This document shows, piece by piece, positions 1-8,556 of a stretch of 64,000 nt of DNA. Both the position numbers and the translations under genes were made by a program. Each line of letters begins with the position of its first letter. Position 1 is the stretch's first letter. Origin of the DNA: SHZI01 sp963698405. Its GTDB lineage: Bacteria > Pseudomonadota > Gammaproteobacteria > Steroidobacterales > GCA-2729495. The notes beneath the pieces are model-generated. The model made no database searches. It had not been told where the DNA came from and worked only from the letters and a program-made list of their open reading frames with translations. The stretch lies in the NCBI GenBank assembly GCA_963698405.1, contig CAVOQT010000005.1, positions 186,001 through 250,000 on the forward strand, read 5' to 3'.

Positions 1-2
1 CC

Positions 3-1085
3 GGTCAGTGCCTGGTGGCGCTGGAGCATCGGGATGGCCGGCCGTTTTTCGCCGATGCCAGGCATGTGCTGACTGGCGTGGTGAGTCGCTTTGCTGCGCT
101 CGGCCTGACGCCGGTAGTGGCCGTTGAATTCGAGTTCTACCTGCTGGATGACACCTCTGGCGAGGTACCGAGGGCGCGACAGGGGCGGGTACCGGGCACG
201 CAACGCCGTCCGTCCGGGCCGCGCGTTTACAGCCTTGAGGATCTGCATGATCTCGATCCGCTGTTTGCTGAAATTACTGCGGCCTGTGAAACGCAGGGGA
301 TTCCTGCCGGCAGCATCGTGTCGGAATACGGTGCCGGCCAGTTCGAGGTCAACCTGCAGCATGTTGCCGATGCAGTCGCTGCCTGTGATCACGCGATACT
401 GCTCCGTCGCCTGATCCGCGGCATTGCGCAGAAACACGGCCTGGCCGCGACTTTCATGGCAAAACCCTTTGCGGAGCTGGATGGTTCCGGCATGCATGTG
501 CATCTCAGCCTGGTGGATCGTGAGGGACGCAATGTCTTTGCACCGTCGCCGCCGGCATCCGCACCGGATGAATATTCCACGACACTCAGGCATGCAGTCG
601 GTGGTCTGCTCGCCGCGATACCTGAGTCACTCGCCATCTTTGCGCCGAACGCGAATTCCTACCGCCGGATCCGGCCGGGCTGCTTTGCACCGATAGCGTC
701 GAACTGGGGTGTGAACCATCGCCACGTTGCCGTGCGTATTCCGGTGTCTGATGACCGGAATCTGCGTATCGAGCACCGTGTGGCTGGCGCCGACTGCAAC
801 CCTTACCTCGCGATGGCGGCCATTCTTGCCGGGGTGCATGCCGGGCTTACGCAGCGTATCGAACCCCCGTGCATGATTCGCGAAGGCGAGGTGATGGAGG
901 AAAAGCTCGCGTTGTCACCGCGCTGGGAAACCGCACTCGATGCTTTCGATGCCGGCCAATTGCTGCCGGAATATCTGGGTGCGGAGTTCTGCCGCGTGTT
1001 TGGTATTGCGCGCCGGCATGAAGCGGAGGCCTTTCATGCGCAGGTCAGTAACCTGGACTACGAGTGGTATCTGGGAACGATCTGA
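3..1085 (+). CDS. Glutamine synthetase family protein (PuuA-like), 5' end outside window
   Basis: Glutamine-synthetase catalytic domain of the gamma-glutamylpolyamine/type III-like group, which ligates an amine to glutamate using ATP. The frame is open to the window edge and reads GQCLVALE before the first possible GTG at 15. About 360 residues are present against roughly 450 for the family, so the N-terminal beta-grasp domain lies outside the window. Visible landmarks are the metal-ligand strand VEFEFYLL, GAGQFEVNLQH, the histidine loop GSGMHVHLSL, the ATP loop NSYRRIRPG, and the late metal/glutamate site RIEHRVAGADCNPYLA. The family is clear. The substrate (putrescine, another polyamine, or ammonia) cannot be decided, and no puu genes are adjacent here. 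Confidence 0.85.
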   Translation, partial: GQCLVALEHRDGRPFFADARHVLTGVVSRFAALGLTPVVAVEFEFYLLDDTSGEVPRARQGRVPGTQRRPSGPRVYSLEDLHDLDPLFAEITAACETQGIPAGSIVSEYGAGQFEVNLQHVADAVAACDHAILLRRLIRGIAQKHGLAATFMAKPFAELDGSGMHVHLSLVDREGRNVFAPSPPASAPDEYSTTLRHAVGGLLAAIPESLAIFAPNANSYRRIRPGCFAPIASNWGVNHRHVAVRIPVSDDRNLRIEHRVAGADCNPYLAMAAILAGVHAGLTQRIEPPCMIREGEVMEEKLALSPRWETALDAFDAGQLLPEYLGAEFCRVFGIARRHEAEAFHAQVSNLDYEWYLGTI

Positions 1086-1087
1086 GT

Positions 1088-1648
1088 TCAACCCGGTGGA
1101 ATGATGCGCCCTGCGCCGGTGAAGCGGGTGCGCCAGTACGGGGTGTTGAAGTCATCGAGTGACACGCGGCTGCCGCCATTCGGGGCGTGTACGAAACGGC
1201 CCTGGCCCAGATAGATCGCCACATGAGAGGTTCGCTTGCGGTCGCTGAAAAACAGCAGGTCGCCGGCGACCGCGTCTTCGAGTGTCAGTGGGGTCGCTGC
1301 GGCAAGTTGCGCTGCAGCCGTACGCGGTAGCTGCAGGCCGGCATTGGAATAGGCGTATTGCACCAGGCCGCTGCAGTCAAAACCAGCCGGCGTGCTGCCG
1401 CCCCAGAGGTAGGGAACCCCGACCATCTGCATCGCCGTGAATACGACCTGGGTGCGCAGGGGGTCAGGCAGAGGGGCGGGTAGTGAGCTGGCTGGGACCG
1501 GCGTCCGGGCTGCTGGATCCGGAGCCTGGGGGGCTCCGGTACAGCCGGCCAGCAAGACCACGGCAGCACAGATCGTCAGCGCCGCAAGCCGACAAAACGG
1601 TGTGTGCGGCGGGCGCTGGCCCTGATGATTGCCTCTGCCTGTGCTCAT
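1088..1648 (-). CDS. NlpC/P60 family lipoprotein peptidase
   Basis: Predicted envelope lipoprotein of the NlpC/P60 (C40) cysteine peptidase family, which cleaves peptidoglycan stem peptides. From the chosen ATG (1648) the protein has a basic N-terminus, a hydrophobic stretch and a lipobox LLAGC. A short Pro/Ala linker leads to the catalytic domain. The nucleophile lies in FDCSGLVQYAYSN and the His in SHVAIYLGQGRFVHAP, with a downstream polar residue in the last strands, giving about 187 residues in all. An upstream ATG at 1714 would put 22 polar residues before the signal, so the internal start is preferred. It converges with the glutamine-synthetase-like gene, with 2 bp between the stop codons. 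The family call is strong; the substrate is unknown. Confidence 0.88.
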   Translation of the reverse strand: MSTGRGNHQGQRPPHTPFCRLAALTICAAVVLLAGCTGAPQAPDPAARTPVPASSLPAPLPDPLRTQVVFTAMQMVGVPYLWGGSTPAGFDCSGLVQYAYSNAGLQLPRTAAAQLAAATPLTLEDAVAGDLLFFSDRKRTSHVAIYLGQGRFVHAPNGGSRVSLDDFNTPYWRTRFTGAGRIIPPG

Positions 1649-1742
1649 CCAGTCTCCCGATCCTGCCGCGATTTTACATTGCCGGGCATGCCGTATTGCC
1701 CTGAAGGGGCGCACATTGTGCGTACCGGCCCGGTTTCTCCCC

Positions 1743-1748
1743 TATAAT
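1743..1748 (+). promoter_or_regulatory. Candidate -10 element for typA
   Basis: A perfect TATAAT lies 30 bp upstream of the typA ATG. No good -35 hexamer sits at 16-18 bp; the nearest TTG-containing hexamer, TTGTGC, is 21 bp upstream. The divergent NlpC gene starts about 95 bp upstream, so this short gap carries promoters for both. Confidence 0.45.
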
Positions 1749-1777
1749 TCGCGACCTTTCGTTTCCCCGGCACCCCG

Positions 1778-3619
1778 ATGAACAACTCCGTGACCAAACC
1801 GACCGACAAGCTCCGCAATATCGCCATCATCGCGCATGTCGACCATGGCAAGACCACGCTGGTCGACAAGCTGCTGCGCCAGTCAGGCACCCTGGATGCG
1901 CGCTTCGAGCTGCCCGAGCGGGCCATGGATTCGAACGCTATCGAAAAAGAGCGTGGCATCACGATTCTGGCCAAGAACACCGCGATCACCTGGGGTGACT
2001 ACTTCATCAACATCATCGATACGCCCGGCCATGCCGATTTCGGTGGTGAGGTCGAGCGTGTGCTGTCGATGGCAGACTGCGTGCTGCTGCTGGTCGATGC
2101 CGTCGATGGTCCGATGCCGCAGACCCGTTTCGTTACGCAGAAGGCCTTTGCCTTCGGCTTCACGCCGATCGTCGTGATCAACAAGATCGACCGTGATGGT
2201 GCCCGTCCGGGCTGGGCGCTGGATGCAACCTTCGAGCTGTTTGACCGGCTGGGCGCAACCAATGCCCAGCTCGATTTCCCGGTCATCTACGCATCGGCGC
2301 TGAACGGCTATGCCGGCCTCGAATCCACCGTGCGTTCAGGTGACATGACGCCGCTCTTCGAGGCCATCGTCAAGCATGTCGCACCGCCGAAAGTTGATCC
2401 GAACGGTCCTCTGCAGCTGCAGGTTTCCAGTCTCGATTACGACTCCTATGTGGGCATGCTCGGCATCGGCCGCATCACGCGCGGTCGGGCTGTAGCCGGT
2501 TCGACGGTGAGTATCGTCGGTGCGAACGGCAAGGTGCGCAGCGGGCGACTGGGCGAACTGTACGGATTCCTTGGTCTCAACCGTTACAAGGTCGAGTCGG
2601 CCAGCGCCGGCGATATCGTGGTGTTCAGCGGCATCGAGGAACTCTTTATCTCCGATACCGTCTGCGACCGCGAAGTGCCGGAGGGGCTGCCGCCGCTGAA
2701 GGTCGATGAACCGACCATCAGCATGACTTTCTGTGTCAACAAGTCGCCGTTTGCCGGCAAGGAAGGCAAGTTCCTGACCAGCCGCCATATCAAGGAGCGG
2801 CTTGATCGCGAGTTGAAGCACAACGTGGCGCTGCGCGTGGAGCCCACCGAGGATCCGGACAAGTTCAAGGTATCCGGCCGCGGCGAACTGCATCTGTCGA
2901 TACTCATCGAGAATATGCGCCGCGAAGGTTACGAGCTGGCCGTCTCGCGGCCTGAAGTGATCGAGCAGGACATCGATGGCGTGCGCTGCGAGCCCTGGGA
3001 GCAGCTCACGGTTGATTTTGAGGAGCAGTTTCAGGGTGCCGTGATGAGCCGCCTTGCCGAGCGCAAGGGTGAACTGCTGAGCATGACGCCGGATGGCACC
3101 GGTCGCCTGCGTCTTGAATATCGCATTCCGGCGCGTGGCCTGATCGGCTTCCGTACCGAATATCTGACCTGCACCTCGGGCACCGGACTCATCTATCACG
3201 TGTTCGATAATTACGCTCGCCGCGTTCCGGCTGCAATCGGCCAGCGCAACAATGGTGTGCTGATTTCCATGGTGGCCGGCAAGGCGCTTGCGTACGCGCT
3301 GTTCAATCTGCAGGAGCGCGGCCGCCTGTTCATCGGTCATGGCGAGCCGGTCTATGAAGGTATGGTTTGCGGGATACACAGCCGGGGCAGCGACCTGGTC
3401 ATCAATCCGACCAAGGCCAAACAGCTGACCAATATCCGCGCCGCGGGCACCGATGAGGACCTGTTGCTGGTTCCGCCAATACGCATGTCCCTGGAGCAGG
3501 CACTGGAGTTCATCGATGATGATGAGCTCGTCGAGGTAACGCCGACAAGTATCCGTATTCGAAAGAAATTATTGCTGGAAACGGATCGCCGCCGGGAATC
3601 CCGTCAACGCGCCTCCTGA
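1778..3619 (+). CDS. typA: Ribosome-binding GTPase TypA/BipA
   Basis: Translation-factor GTPase that binds the ribosome and supports 50S assembly and stress adaptation. At 613 residues it is full length. The G domain shows G1 HVDHGKTT, the switch region with ERGITI, G3 DTPGHADFGGEV and G4 NKID near the N-terminus. EF-G-like domains II, III and V follow, and then the TypA-specific C-terminal domain with the motif GLIGFRTEYLT and IRTS-like turns near the end. The reading frame is uninterrupted. It is transcribed alone, divergently from the NlpC lipoprotein and ahead of an acyl-CoA dehydrogenase. The call is secure. Confidence 0.97.
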   Translation: MNNSVTKPTDKLRNIAIIAHVDHGKTTLVDKLLRQSGTLDARFELPERAMDSNAIEKERGITILAKNTAITWGDYFINIIDTPGHADFGGEVERVLSMADCVLLLVDAVDGPMPQTRFVTQKAFAFGFTPIVVINKIDRDGARPGWALDATFELFDRLGATNAQLDFPVIYASALNGYAGLESTVRSGDMTPLFEAIVKHVAPPKVDPNGPLQLQVSSLDYDSYVGMLGIGRITRGRAVAGSTVSIVGANGKVRSGRLGELYGFLGLNRYKVESASAGDIVVFSGIEELFISDTVCDREVPEGLPPLKVDEPTISMTFCVNKSPFAGKEGKFLTSRHIKERLDRELKHNVALRVEPTEDPDKFKVSGRGELHLSILIENMRREGYELAVSRPEVIEQDIDGVRCEPWEQLTVDFEEQFQGAVMSRLAERKGELLSMTPDGTGRLRLEYRIPARGLIGFRTEYLTCTSGTGLIYHVFDNYARRVPAAIGQRNNGVLISMVAGKALAYALFNLQERGRLFIGHGEPVYEGMVCGIHSRGSDLVINPTKAKQLTNIRAAGTDEDLLLVPPIRMSLEQALEFIDDDELVEVTPTSIRIRKKLLLETDRRRESRQRAS

Positions 3620-3670
3620 TGATTGTTGCTACCGCCGGCAGAACGCATAAGTAACCAGAGTCCGAGAACG

Positions 3671-5455
3671 ATGACTGAATATCACGCACCAGTCCGCGAA
3701 ATGCTGTTTGTGATCCGTGAGCTTGCCAGCCTGGACCGGGTCGCCCGACTCCCCGGGTGTGAAGAAGCGACGCCGGATCTTGCCGAAGCAATCCTTGAAC
3801 AGGCAGCGCAGCTGGCCGGCGGCGTCATCGCGCCGACCAACGCGATCGGCGACCGCCAGGGCAGCCGGGTCGAAAACGATCGCGTCATCGTTCCTGAAGA
3901 ATTCAAGACCGCCTATCGCGAGTATCAGTCCGGTGGCTGGGCCGGTGTAACCGCACCTGCCGCTTATGGCGGGCAGGGCCTGCCGTTCCTGCTCGGTGTG
4001 GCCGTCGAGGAAATGTGGTGCTCGGCGAATCTCGCCTGGTCGCTATGCCCCCTGCTGACTGAAGGCGCCGCGCGTGCGATCGAAGCGCATGCCTCGGAGG
4101 CATTGCGCGATGCGTATCTGCCGAAGATGGTGGCCGGCGAGTGGACCGGCACCATGAACCTGACCGAGCCGCAGGCTGGCTCGGATCTCGCCGCCCTGCG
4201 TACCCAGGCAGTGCCCGAGGGCGATCACTACCGCATCACCGGGCAGAAGATCTTCATCACCTGGGGCGATCACGACATGACGGAGAACGTCGTGCATCTG
4301 GTGCTCGCCCGGCTGCCGGATGCACCGCCTGGCGTGCGCGGCATTTCACTGTTTATTGCGCCGAAGTTCCTGCTCAAGCCCGATGGCACGCCCGGCGAGC
4401 GCAATACCGTGCGTCCGGTATCGGTGGAGCACAAGCTCGGCATCCACGGCAGTCCGACCTGCGTGATGGCTTTCGAGAATGCGGTCGGCTATCTGGTCGG
4501 CGAGCTGAACAACGGCCTCGCGGCGATGTTCACCATGATGAATCACGCCCGGCTCGGTGTGGGCCTCGAAGGGGTCGCAGTTGCGGAGCGTGCTTATCAG
4601 CAGGCGCGTGACTATGCGCGTGAGCGTGTACAGGGCAAGGTACCCGGACAGAAGGGGCGGGTGGCCATCATCCAGCATGCCGATGTGCGGCGCATGTTGC
4701 TGACGATGAAGGCCTATATAGAGGCGATGCGCAGCATCGCCTATGTCACCGCTGCAGATCTGGATATCAGCCTGCGGCATGCCGACGAGGCGACGCGCGC
4801 CCTGCATCAGGCCCGCGTTGATCTGATGATCCCGGTGGTCAAGGGCTGGTCCACCGAGATGGGCCAGTTGCTGACCTCGCTGGGCGTACAGATACACGGC
4901 GGCATGGGTTACGCGGAAGAAACCGGCGCTGCGCAATACCTGCGTGACGCGCGCATCACCACGATCTACGAAGGCACCACGGGTATCCAGGCCAACGACC
5001 TGGTCGCGCGCAAGATCCTGCGCGACGGCGGCGTTTCGCTGACGGCCCTGCTGGTTGACATGCGTGCGACGGATGCAGATCTGGCCCGCTATCCGGCGCT
5101 GGCAGCGGTGCGCAAGGCACATGCCGAAGGCTGCGCGAGCGTCGAGGCAGCAGGCCGATGGCTTGCTGCAAATCATGCGAAGAGCCCGGCTGTACCGGGT
5201 GCTGTTGCCTGCAGCATGCTGATGCTGCTCGGTACGGTTACCGGCGGCTGGCAGCTGGCGCGCGCAGCGGTCGTCGCCAGCGAAAAGCTGGCGGCAGACG
5301 GTGCGGCGAGCGCTGCCGAGAAGGAATTCCTGGCGGCAAAACTGATTACGGCGGATTTCTATGCGGGACAGTTCTCACCGTTCGCTACAGCCAATCTGCG
5401 CGCTATCGAGGCCGGAGCCGATGCCCTGATGGCTTTCCCCGACAGCCAGTTCTGA
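3671..5455 (+). CDS. Acyl-CoA dehydrogenase, long form with C-terminal extension (DmdC-like)
   Basis: FAD-dependent acyl-CoA dehydrogenase of about 594 residues, the long form that carries an extra C-terminal helical domain, as in 3-methylmercaptopropionyl-CoA dehydrogenase (DmdC) relatives. Visible are the FAD/substrate segment NLTEPQAGSDLAALRT, a beta-domain around ITWGDHDM, and the base-containing loop IYEGTTGIQANDLV with Glu at the position used for proton abstraction. Translation could begin at 3623, but the ATG at 3671 gives the N-terminus typical of the family (MTEYHAPVREM). No electron-transfer partner is adjacent. The acyl chain cannot be predicted from sequence alone. Confidence 0.9.
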   Translation: MTEYHAPVREMLFVIRELASLDRVARLPGCEEATPDLAEAILEQAAQLAGGVIAPTNAIGDRQGSRVENDRVIVPEEFKTAYREYQSGGWAGVTAPAAYGGQGLPFLLGVAVEEMWCSANLAWSLCPLLTEGAARAIEAHASEALRDAYLPKMVAGEWTGTMNLTEPQAGSDLAALRTQAVPEGDHYRITGQKIFITWGDHDMTENVVHLVLARLPDAPPGVRGISLFIAPKFLLKPDGTPGERNTVRPVSVEHKLGIHGSPTCVMAFENAVGYLVGELNNGLAAMFTMMNHARLGVGLEGVAVAERAYQQARDYARERVQGKVPGQKGRVAIIQHADVRRMLLTMKAYIEAMRSIAYVTAADLDISLRHADEATRALHQARVDLMIPVVKGWSTEMGQLLTSLGVQIHGGMGYAEETGAAQYLRDARITTIYEGTTGIQANDLVARKILRDGGVSLTALLVDMRATDADLARYPALAAVRKAHAEGCASVEAAGRWLAANHAKSPAVPGAVACSMLMLLGTVTGGWQLARAAVVASEKLAADGAASAAEKEFLAAKLITADFYAGQFSPFATANLRAIEAGADALMAFPDSQF

Positions 5456-5465
5456 GCAGCCCGGC

Positions 5466-5508
5466 GTAGGAGCAACTTCAGCTGTGGGAGCGGCTTCAGC
5501 CGCGATCC
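5466..5508. repeat. REP-type palindrome (copy 1, imperfect tandem)
   Basis: Contains GTAGGAGCAACTTCAGCTG followed by GGGAGCGGCTTCAGCCGCGAT. The core GCGGCTTCAGCCGC is self-complementary and recurs at five other places in the window, always between or at the ends of genes. This copy lies 10 bp after the acyl-CoA dehydrogenase stop. Confidence 0.8.
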
Positions 5509-5535
5509 CCCAATCAAGCAAGCCCCGTACCTTTT

Positions 5536-5784
5536 GACATAAGCCCGTATCACCCATTTGGATACTGGTCCGGCACCGAGTACGCGCCCGATACCAGTTA
5601 CGCGTGGGACTTCCTCTTCCACCGCGGCGAACAGAACGGCGCCGATAAGAGCACTGCGTTGTACGCGTGGGCTGTGCGCCCCGGCGATATCGCCCTGGTA
5701 CCCGCGCCCGCGGCCGTGTGGTTGCTAGGTACCGCGCTGACGCTATGTGTGGTGCGGCGGCGGGCGATGACGGTTATTGGGTGA
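5536..5784 (+). pseudogene. C-terminal remnant of a DUF1566-like protein with a VPAPA-CTERM sorting signal
   Basis: This frame has no start codon but is open and reads FGYWSGTEYAPDTSYAW, then a segment resembling the end of Lcl/DUF1566 domains (YAWAVRPGD). It ends with VPAPAAVWLLGTAL, a hydrophobic helix and an arginine cluster (CVVRRRA) shortly before the stop. That tripartite tail is the VPxPA/PEP-CTERM type of sorting signal handled by exosortase-like enzymes. Only about 80 residues remain, directly behind a REP palindrome, so I interpret it as the 3' end left after a deletion. A second protein with the same kind of tail is encoded at 53600-54217. Confidence 0.6.
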
Positions 5785-5959
5785 TTCGGTTTTCTTAAAG
5801 TACACGCAGGGTACGGAGATCCGGAACCAGAGCCGGGCAGTGCTCGGGCTGATCGTCCGGGTTCTCAAGGCTGACAACCACGAGATCGTCGTCGAGTTGT
5901 CCGACGGCACACGCCTGTTGGTGCGCGCCGAAGGTGATCTGGACATTTCCGTCACCTGA
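5777..5959 (+). CDS. Small protein of unknown function
   Basis: A 60-residue frame beginning with TTG and overlapping the end of the CTERM remnant. It contains LGLIVRVLKADNHEIVVELS followed by GTRLLVRAEGDL, which looks like a small beta-rich fold. There is no ATG or obvious ribosome-binding site in front. The stop overlaps the start of another tiny frame (TGAATG), and that frame overlaps the VF530-family gene, so the three may be translated together. I recognise no family. It could also be the end of a larger disrupted gene. Confidence 0.35.
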   Translation: MGDSVFLKYTQGTEIRNQSRAVLGLIVRVLKADNHEIVVELSDGTRLLVRAEGDLDISVT

Positions 5960-6043
5960 ATGAGCTTCATCGGGAAATCGTCCCCGCGCGCCGGCGTCGC
6001 TGAGTACCTCGACCAGATCGCCAGACGTCAGGAAACAGAATGA
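5960..6043 (+). CDS. Possible 27-residue leader peptide upstream of the VF530-family gene
   Basis: ATG at 5960 overlaps the stop of the preceding small frame, and its TGA (6041-6043) overlaps the ATG at 6040 of the next gene. The peptide has a basic start and an amphipathic helix-like end (GVAEYLDQIARRQETE). Such stop/start overlaps suggest translational coupling, but a frame this short can arise by chance. Confidence 0.25.
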   Translation: MSFIGKSSPRAGVAEYLDQIARRQETE

Positions 6044-6268
6044 CGACCATGCAACAACCACGGAACCCCCTGCACGGCATCACCCTCGAGGTGATGGTCA
6101 ATGAGCTGGTGACTTGCCTGGGAAGTGCTTGGTCAGCGCATTCCGATTCGTTGCTTCAAAAACGATCCGAGCGTGGCATCAAGCCTCACGTTCCTGCGTC
6201 GGACGCCCTGGGCACGCACCAAGGTCGAGGAACTCTATCTCCACATGCAGCGCGAGCGTCAGACGTAA
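6040..6268 (+). pseudogene. VF530-family (DUF2132) DNA-binding protein, frameshifted
   Basis: The product resembles the small VF530/DUF2132 family of about 70-75 residues. The first part reads NPLHGITLEVMVNELV. About 26 codons in, the frame changes and continues as WEVLGQRIPIRCFKNDPSV, then FLRRTPWARTKVEELYL to the stop at 6266-6268. Both halves match the order expected for the family, so one indel near 6117-6120 splits the gene. This is the only frameshift I see in the first 38 kb, so it could be real decay rather than sequence error. The single-frame continuation to 6360 is not the natural protein. Confidence 0.65.
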
Positions 6269-6276
6269 CCGGGTTG

Positions 6277-6621
6277 CTAGCTCTGCCACAAGGGCTTCGA
6301 TTGCCCGAATATCACGATCAGCGTCAGGTCTTCCTCGATATCGAAGAACGAGTGCTCTGAGGTGGCTTTGACGTAGAGGATGCTGCCCGGCACGGCCTCG
6401 TGCTCCTGAGCGCCCACCCGCAGGCGGGCACGACCGCTGACCACGAAATACACCTCGTCTTCGAGATGTGGCGCCTGCATGTCGCGGGAGCCAGCTGGCA
6501 GCCGGTAGACGGCGCAGGACAGGGTCGGGACGCGCAGAAATTCCAGAAACCGGGGTTCTTGCCCGGCAACCCGTGCGGCCAGTTCATCGACCTTGAAAAC
6601 CTGCCAGGCATCGTCGCTCAT
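6277..6621 (-). CDS. Cupin-domain protein
   Basis: A single-domain cupin of 114 residues. The first cupin motif is visible as PHLEDEVYFVVSGRARLRVG, with His and Glu in metal-binding positions, and the second motif around PGSILYVKATSEHSFFDI supplies the third His. The protein has no signal peptide and is probably a small cytoplasmic metal-binding protein; the substrate is unknown. It converges with the VF530-family gene (8 bp between stop codons) and is divergent from the trans-sulfuration gene, with about 180 bp between. Confidence 0.8.
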   Translation of the reverse strand: MSDDAWQVFKVDELAARVAGQEPRFLEFLRVPTLSCAVYRLPAGSRDMQAPHLEDEVYFVVSGRARLRVGAQEHEAVPGSILYVKATSEHSFFDIEEDLTLIVIFGQSKPLWQS

Positions 6622-6801
6622 GTATATCTCCGCCTAATGGGCTTCATGATCGGCCAAAGCGGGGGCATCGGGCAAGCCGCTTCCGGAGCCTCGCCCGGGA
6701 CTGACTGATCGCTGCAGCCCGCTTCCCGTATAAACTATGCAGCCCAAAAGCCACGTGATGCACCCGCTGCCGCAGGGCAGGGTGTCGAGGAGTTCCAGAC
6801 C

Positions 6802-7983
6802 ATGAGCAGCGAGAAGCGCCCGACCGGGCAGTCAAAACCGGGATTTACCACGCGACAGGTGCATGCCGGCGTAGAGCCCGATCCACTGACTGGTGCGATT
6901 CTCACGCCGATCTACCAGACCACGACCTACGTCCAGGAGTCGGTGGATCGCTATCTGGCCAAGGGCTACTCCTATTCCCGCTCGGCGAATCCCACGGTGC
7001 GCGCGCTGGAGAACAAGCTGACCGACCTGGAAGGCGGCAGCGACTGCATCTGCTTCGGTACCGGCATGGCGGCCATCAACGGCCTGTTCCTCGCCTTCCT
7101 GAGTGCGGGTGATCACGCGATCGTTTCGGATGTGGTCTACGGCGGCACCTATCGCCTGAGCACGAAGATCTATTCGCGTTTCGGCGTGGAGTTCTCCTTC
7201 GTCGATACCTCGGATACAGAGGCCGTACGCAAGGCGATTCGCAGCAACACGAAGCTGATTCTCACCGAGACGCCGGCCAACCCCACGCTCAAGCTCACCG
7301 ATCTGCGGGCAGTTTCGGATCTGGCGCGCGAGCGCGGCATCCCGCACGCTGTGGACAACACTTTCCTCACGCCGTATTACCAGCGGCCGCTGGAACTGGG
7401 CGCGGACATGGTCGTGCACAGCACCACCAAATACTTCGATGGGCACAACGCGACCGTCGGCGGTGCGATTGTCGTCAGTAACGAGGCGCAGGCGAACGCG
7501 ATTCGCTTCATCATGAATGCCACCGGCATGATCATGTCGCCGCAGGTGGCCTGGCTGACACTGCAGGGTTGCAAAACCCTGTCGGTACGCATGGACCGGC
7601 AGGCAGCCAATGCCATGGCGATTGCCCGGTTTCTTGCCACACACCCGAAGGTCGCGCAGGTCAGTTATCCGGGGCTGGAGAGTTTCCCGCAGCATAAGCT
7701 GGCCAAACAGCAGGCTTCCGGTTTTGGCGCGATGATCTGGTTTGAGGTCAAGGGCGGCGTGGCTGCCGGCAAGACCCTGATGGATCGCATCAAGCTGTGG
7801 ACGCTGGCTGAAAACCTCGGCTCTGTGGAGTCCCTGATCACCCACCCGGTGACCATGACCCATGCGGATGTGGAGGAGGCCGAGCGGCGCCGGGTCGGCA
7901 TCACCGATGGCCTGGTACGCCTGTCGGTCGGGCTGGAGGACGCCGACGACCTGATCGACGCACTGCGCAACGCCCTGGGCTGA
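6802..7983 (+). CDS. Cys/Met metabolism PLP enzyme (cystathionine gamma-synthase/lyase type)
   Basis: PLP-dependent enzyme of the trans-sulfuration family (393 residues). It shows ANPTVRALENKLTDLEGG, the phosphate-binding turn FGTGMAAI, ETPANPTLKLTDL, the PLP aspartate in HAVDNTF, and the Schiff-base lysine in HSTTKYFDGH. The C-terminal part has SLGSVESLITHP and the substrate arginine region VGLEDADDLIDAL. These features fit cystathionine gamma-synthase, cystathionine gamma-lyase, methionine gamma-lyase or O-acyl-homoserine sulfhydrylase, and sequence reading alone does not separate them. The upstream gap has a TATAAA-like element near 6729 but no evident riboswitch. Confidence 0.9.
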   Translation: MSSEKRPTGQSKPGFTTRQVHAGVEPDPLTGAILTPIYQTTTYVQESVDRYLAKGYSYSRSANPTVRALENKLTDLEGGSDCICFGTGMAAINGLFLAFLSAGDHAIVSDVVYGGTYRLSTKIYSRFGVEFSFVDTSDTEAVRKAIRSNTKLILTETPANPTLKLTDLRAVSDLARERGIPHAVDNTFLTPYYQRPLELGADMVVHSTTKYFDGHNATVGGAIVVSNEAQANAIRFIMNATGMIMSPQVAWLTLQGCKTLSVRMDRQAANAMAIARFLATHPKVAQVSYPGLESFPQHKLAKQQASGFGAMIWFEVKGGVAAGKTLMDRIKLWTLAENLGSVESLITHPVTMTHADVEEAERRRVGITDGLVRLSVGLEDADDLIDALRNALG

Positions 7984-7996
7984 TGCACGACAGGGA

Positions 7997-8023
7997 TTGA
8001 AAACGCCGGCATCGTCCCTATAT
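7997..8023 (+). promoter_or_regulatory. Candidate sigma-32 heat-shock promoter for hsp20
   Basis: TTGAAAA at 7997-8003, 12 bp, then CCCTATAT at 8016-8023. This resembles the sigma-32 pattern (cTTGAAA, 11-15 bp, CCCCATnT). It ends about 57 bp before the Hsp20 ATG, which matches the expected regulation of the gene. Confidence 0.55.
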
Positions 8024-8080
8024 CTCCCTCATGCGCGACGTGTATTACGGCGCGCGACAACCCATGAGGAGGATGCAGTC

Positions 8081-8524
8081 ATGACGCTGGTAAGTTGGAG
8101 CCCGTTGCGCGAGCTGGATGACCTTTTCAATCAGTACAGCCGGTCGCTGGGCCGGTCCGCGACCCCCGCCGGTGAAGCACGCGGCAACGGCGTTGAATGG
8201 CGCCCGGTGGCGAATATTTCCGAGACGCCGGAGGCCTATCTGATCAAGGCCGAGTTGCCCGAGGTCGAGAAAAAGGACATCGACGTATCGGTACACGAGG
8301 GCGTGATCACGATTCGCGGTGAACGCCGGCTGGAGACCCGTGAAGACAAGGAAAAGCACCACCGGATCGAGTCGTTTTACGGCAGTTTTGCCCGCAGCTT
8401 CAGTCTGCCGGCAGATGTCGATGAGGCAAAGATCCAGGCCGACGCCAAGGACGGTGTGCTGACCGTGCGCCTGCCGAAGACCGAGGCAAAGAAACCCAGG
8501 CCCATCGAGGTCCAGGTGCGCTGA
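8081..8524 (+). CDS. Small heat-shock protein, Hsp20/alpha-crystallin family
   Basis: ATP-independent holdase chaperone of 147 residues. An N-terminal arm (SWSPLRELDDLFNQY) is followed by the alpha-crystallin domain with AYLIKAELPEVEKKDIDV, GVITIRGERRL and the signature FARSFSLPADVDEAKIQA then DGVLTVRLPKTE, and a short tail. The ATG at 8081 is chosen because GAGGAG lies about 10 bp before it; a longer frame from 7997 runs through the putative promoter. A hairpin terminator follows directly. The call is secure; whether it is stress-induced rests on the candidate promoter. Confidence 0.95.
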   Translation: MTLVSWSPLRELDDLFNQYSRSLGRSATPAGEARGNGVEWRPVANISETPEAYLIKAELPEVEKKDIDVSVHEGVITIRGERRLETREDKEKHHRIESFYGSFARSFSLPADVDEAKIQADAKDGVLTVRLPKTEAKKPRPIEVQVR

Positions 8525-8528
8525 AAAA

Positions 8529-8556
8529 CAAAGGGAGCCTAAAGCTCCCTTTTTTC
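8529..8556 (+). terminator. Rho-independent terminator after hsp20
   Basis: AAAGGGAGC and GCTCCCTTT form a stem with a loop of about four bases, followed directly by a T run. It begins a few bases after the Hsp20 stop codon. Confidence 0.85.

Noticed and set aside
2336..3379. Long reverse-strand frame of 347 codons opposite typA
   Set aside because: High-GC antisense shadow. The forward frame is an unbroken TypA with all motifs, and the reverse product has no recognisable pattern.
6622..6801. SAM or other riboswitch before the trans-sulfuration gene
   Set aside because: No recognisable conserved core or terminator/antiterminator pair was found in this gap.
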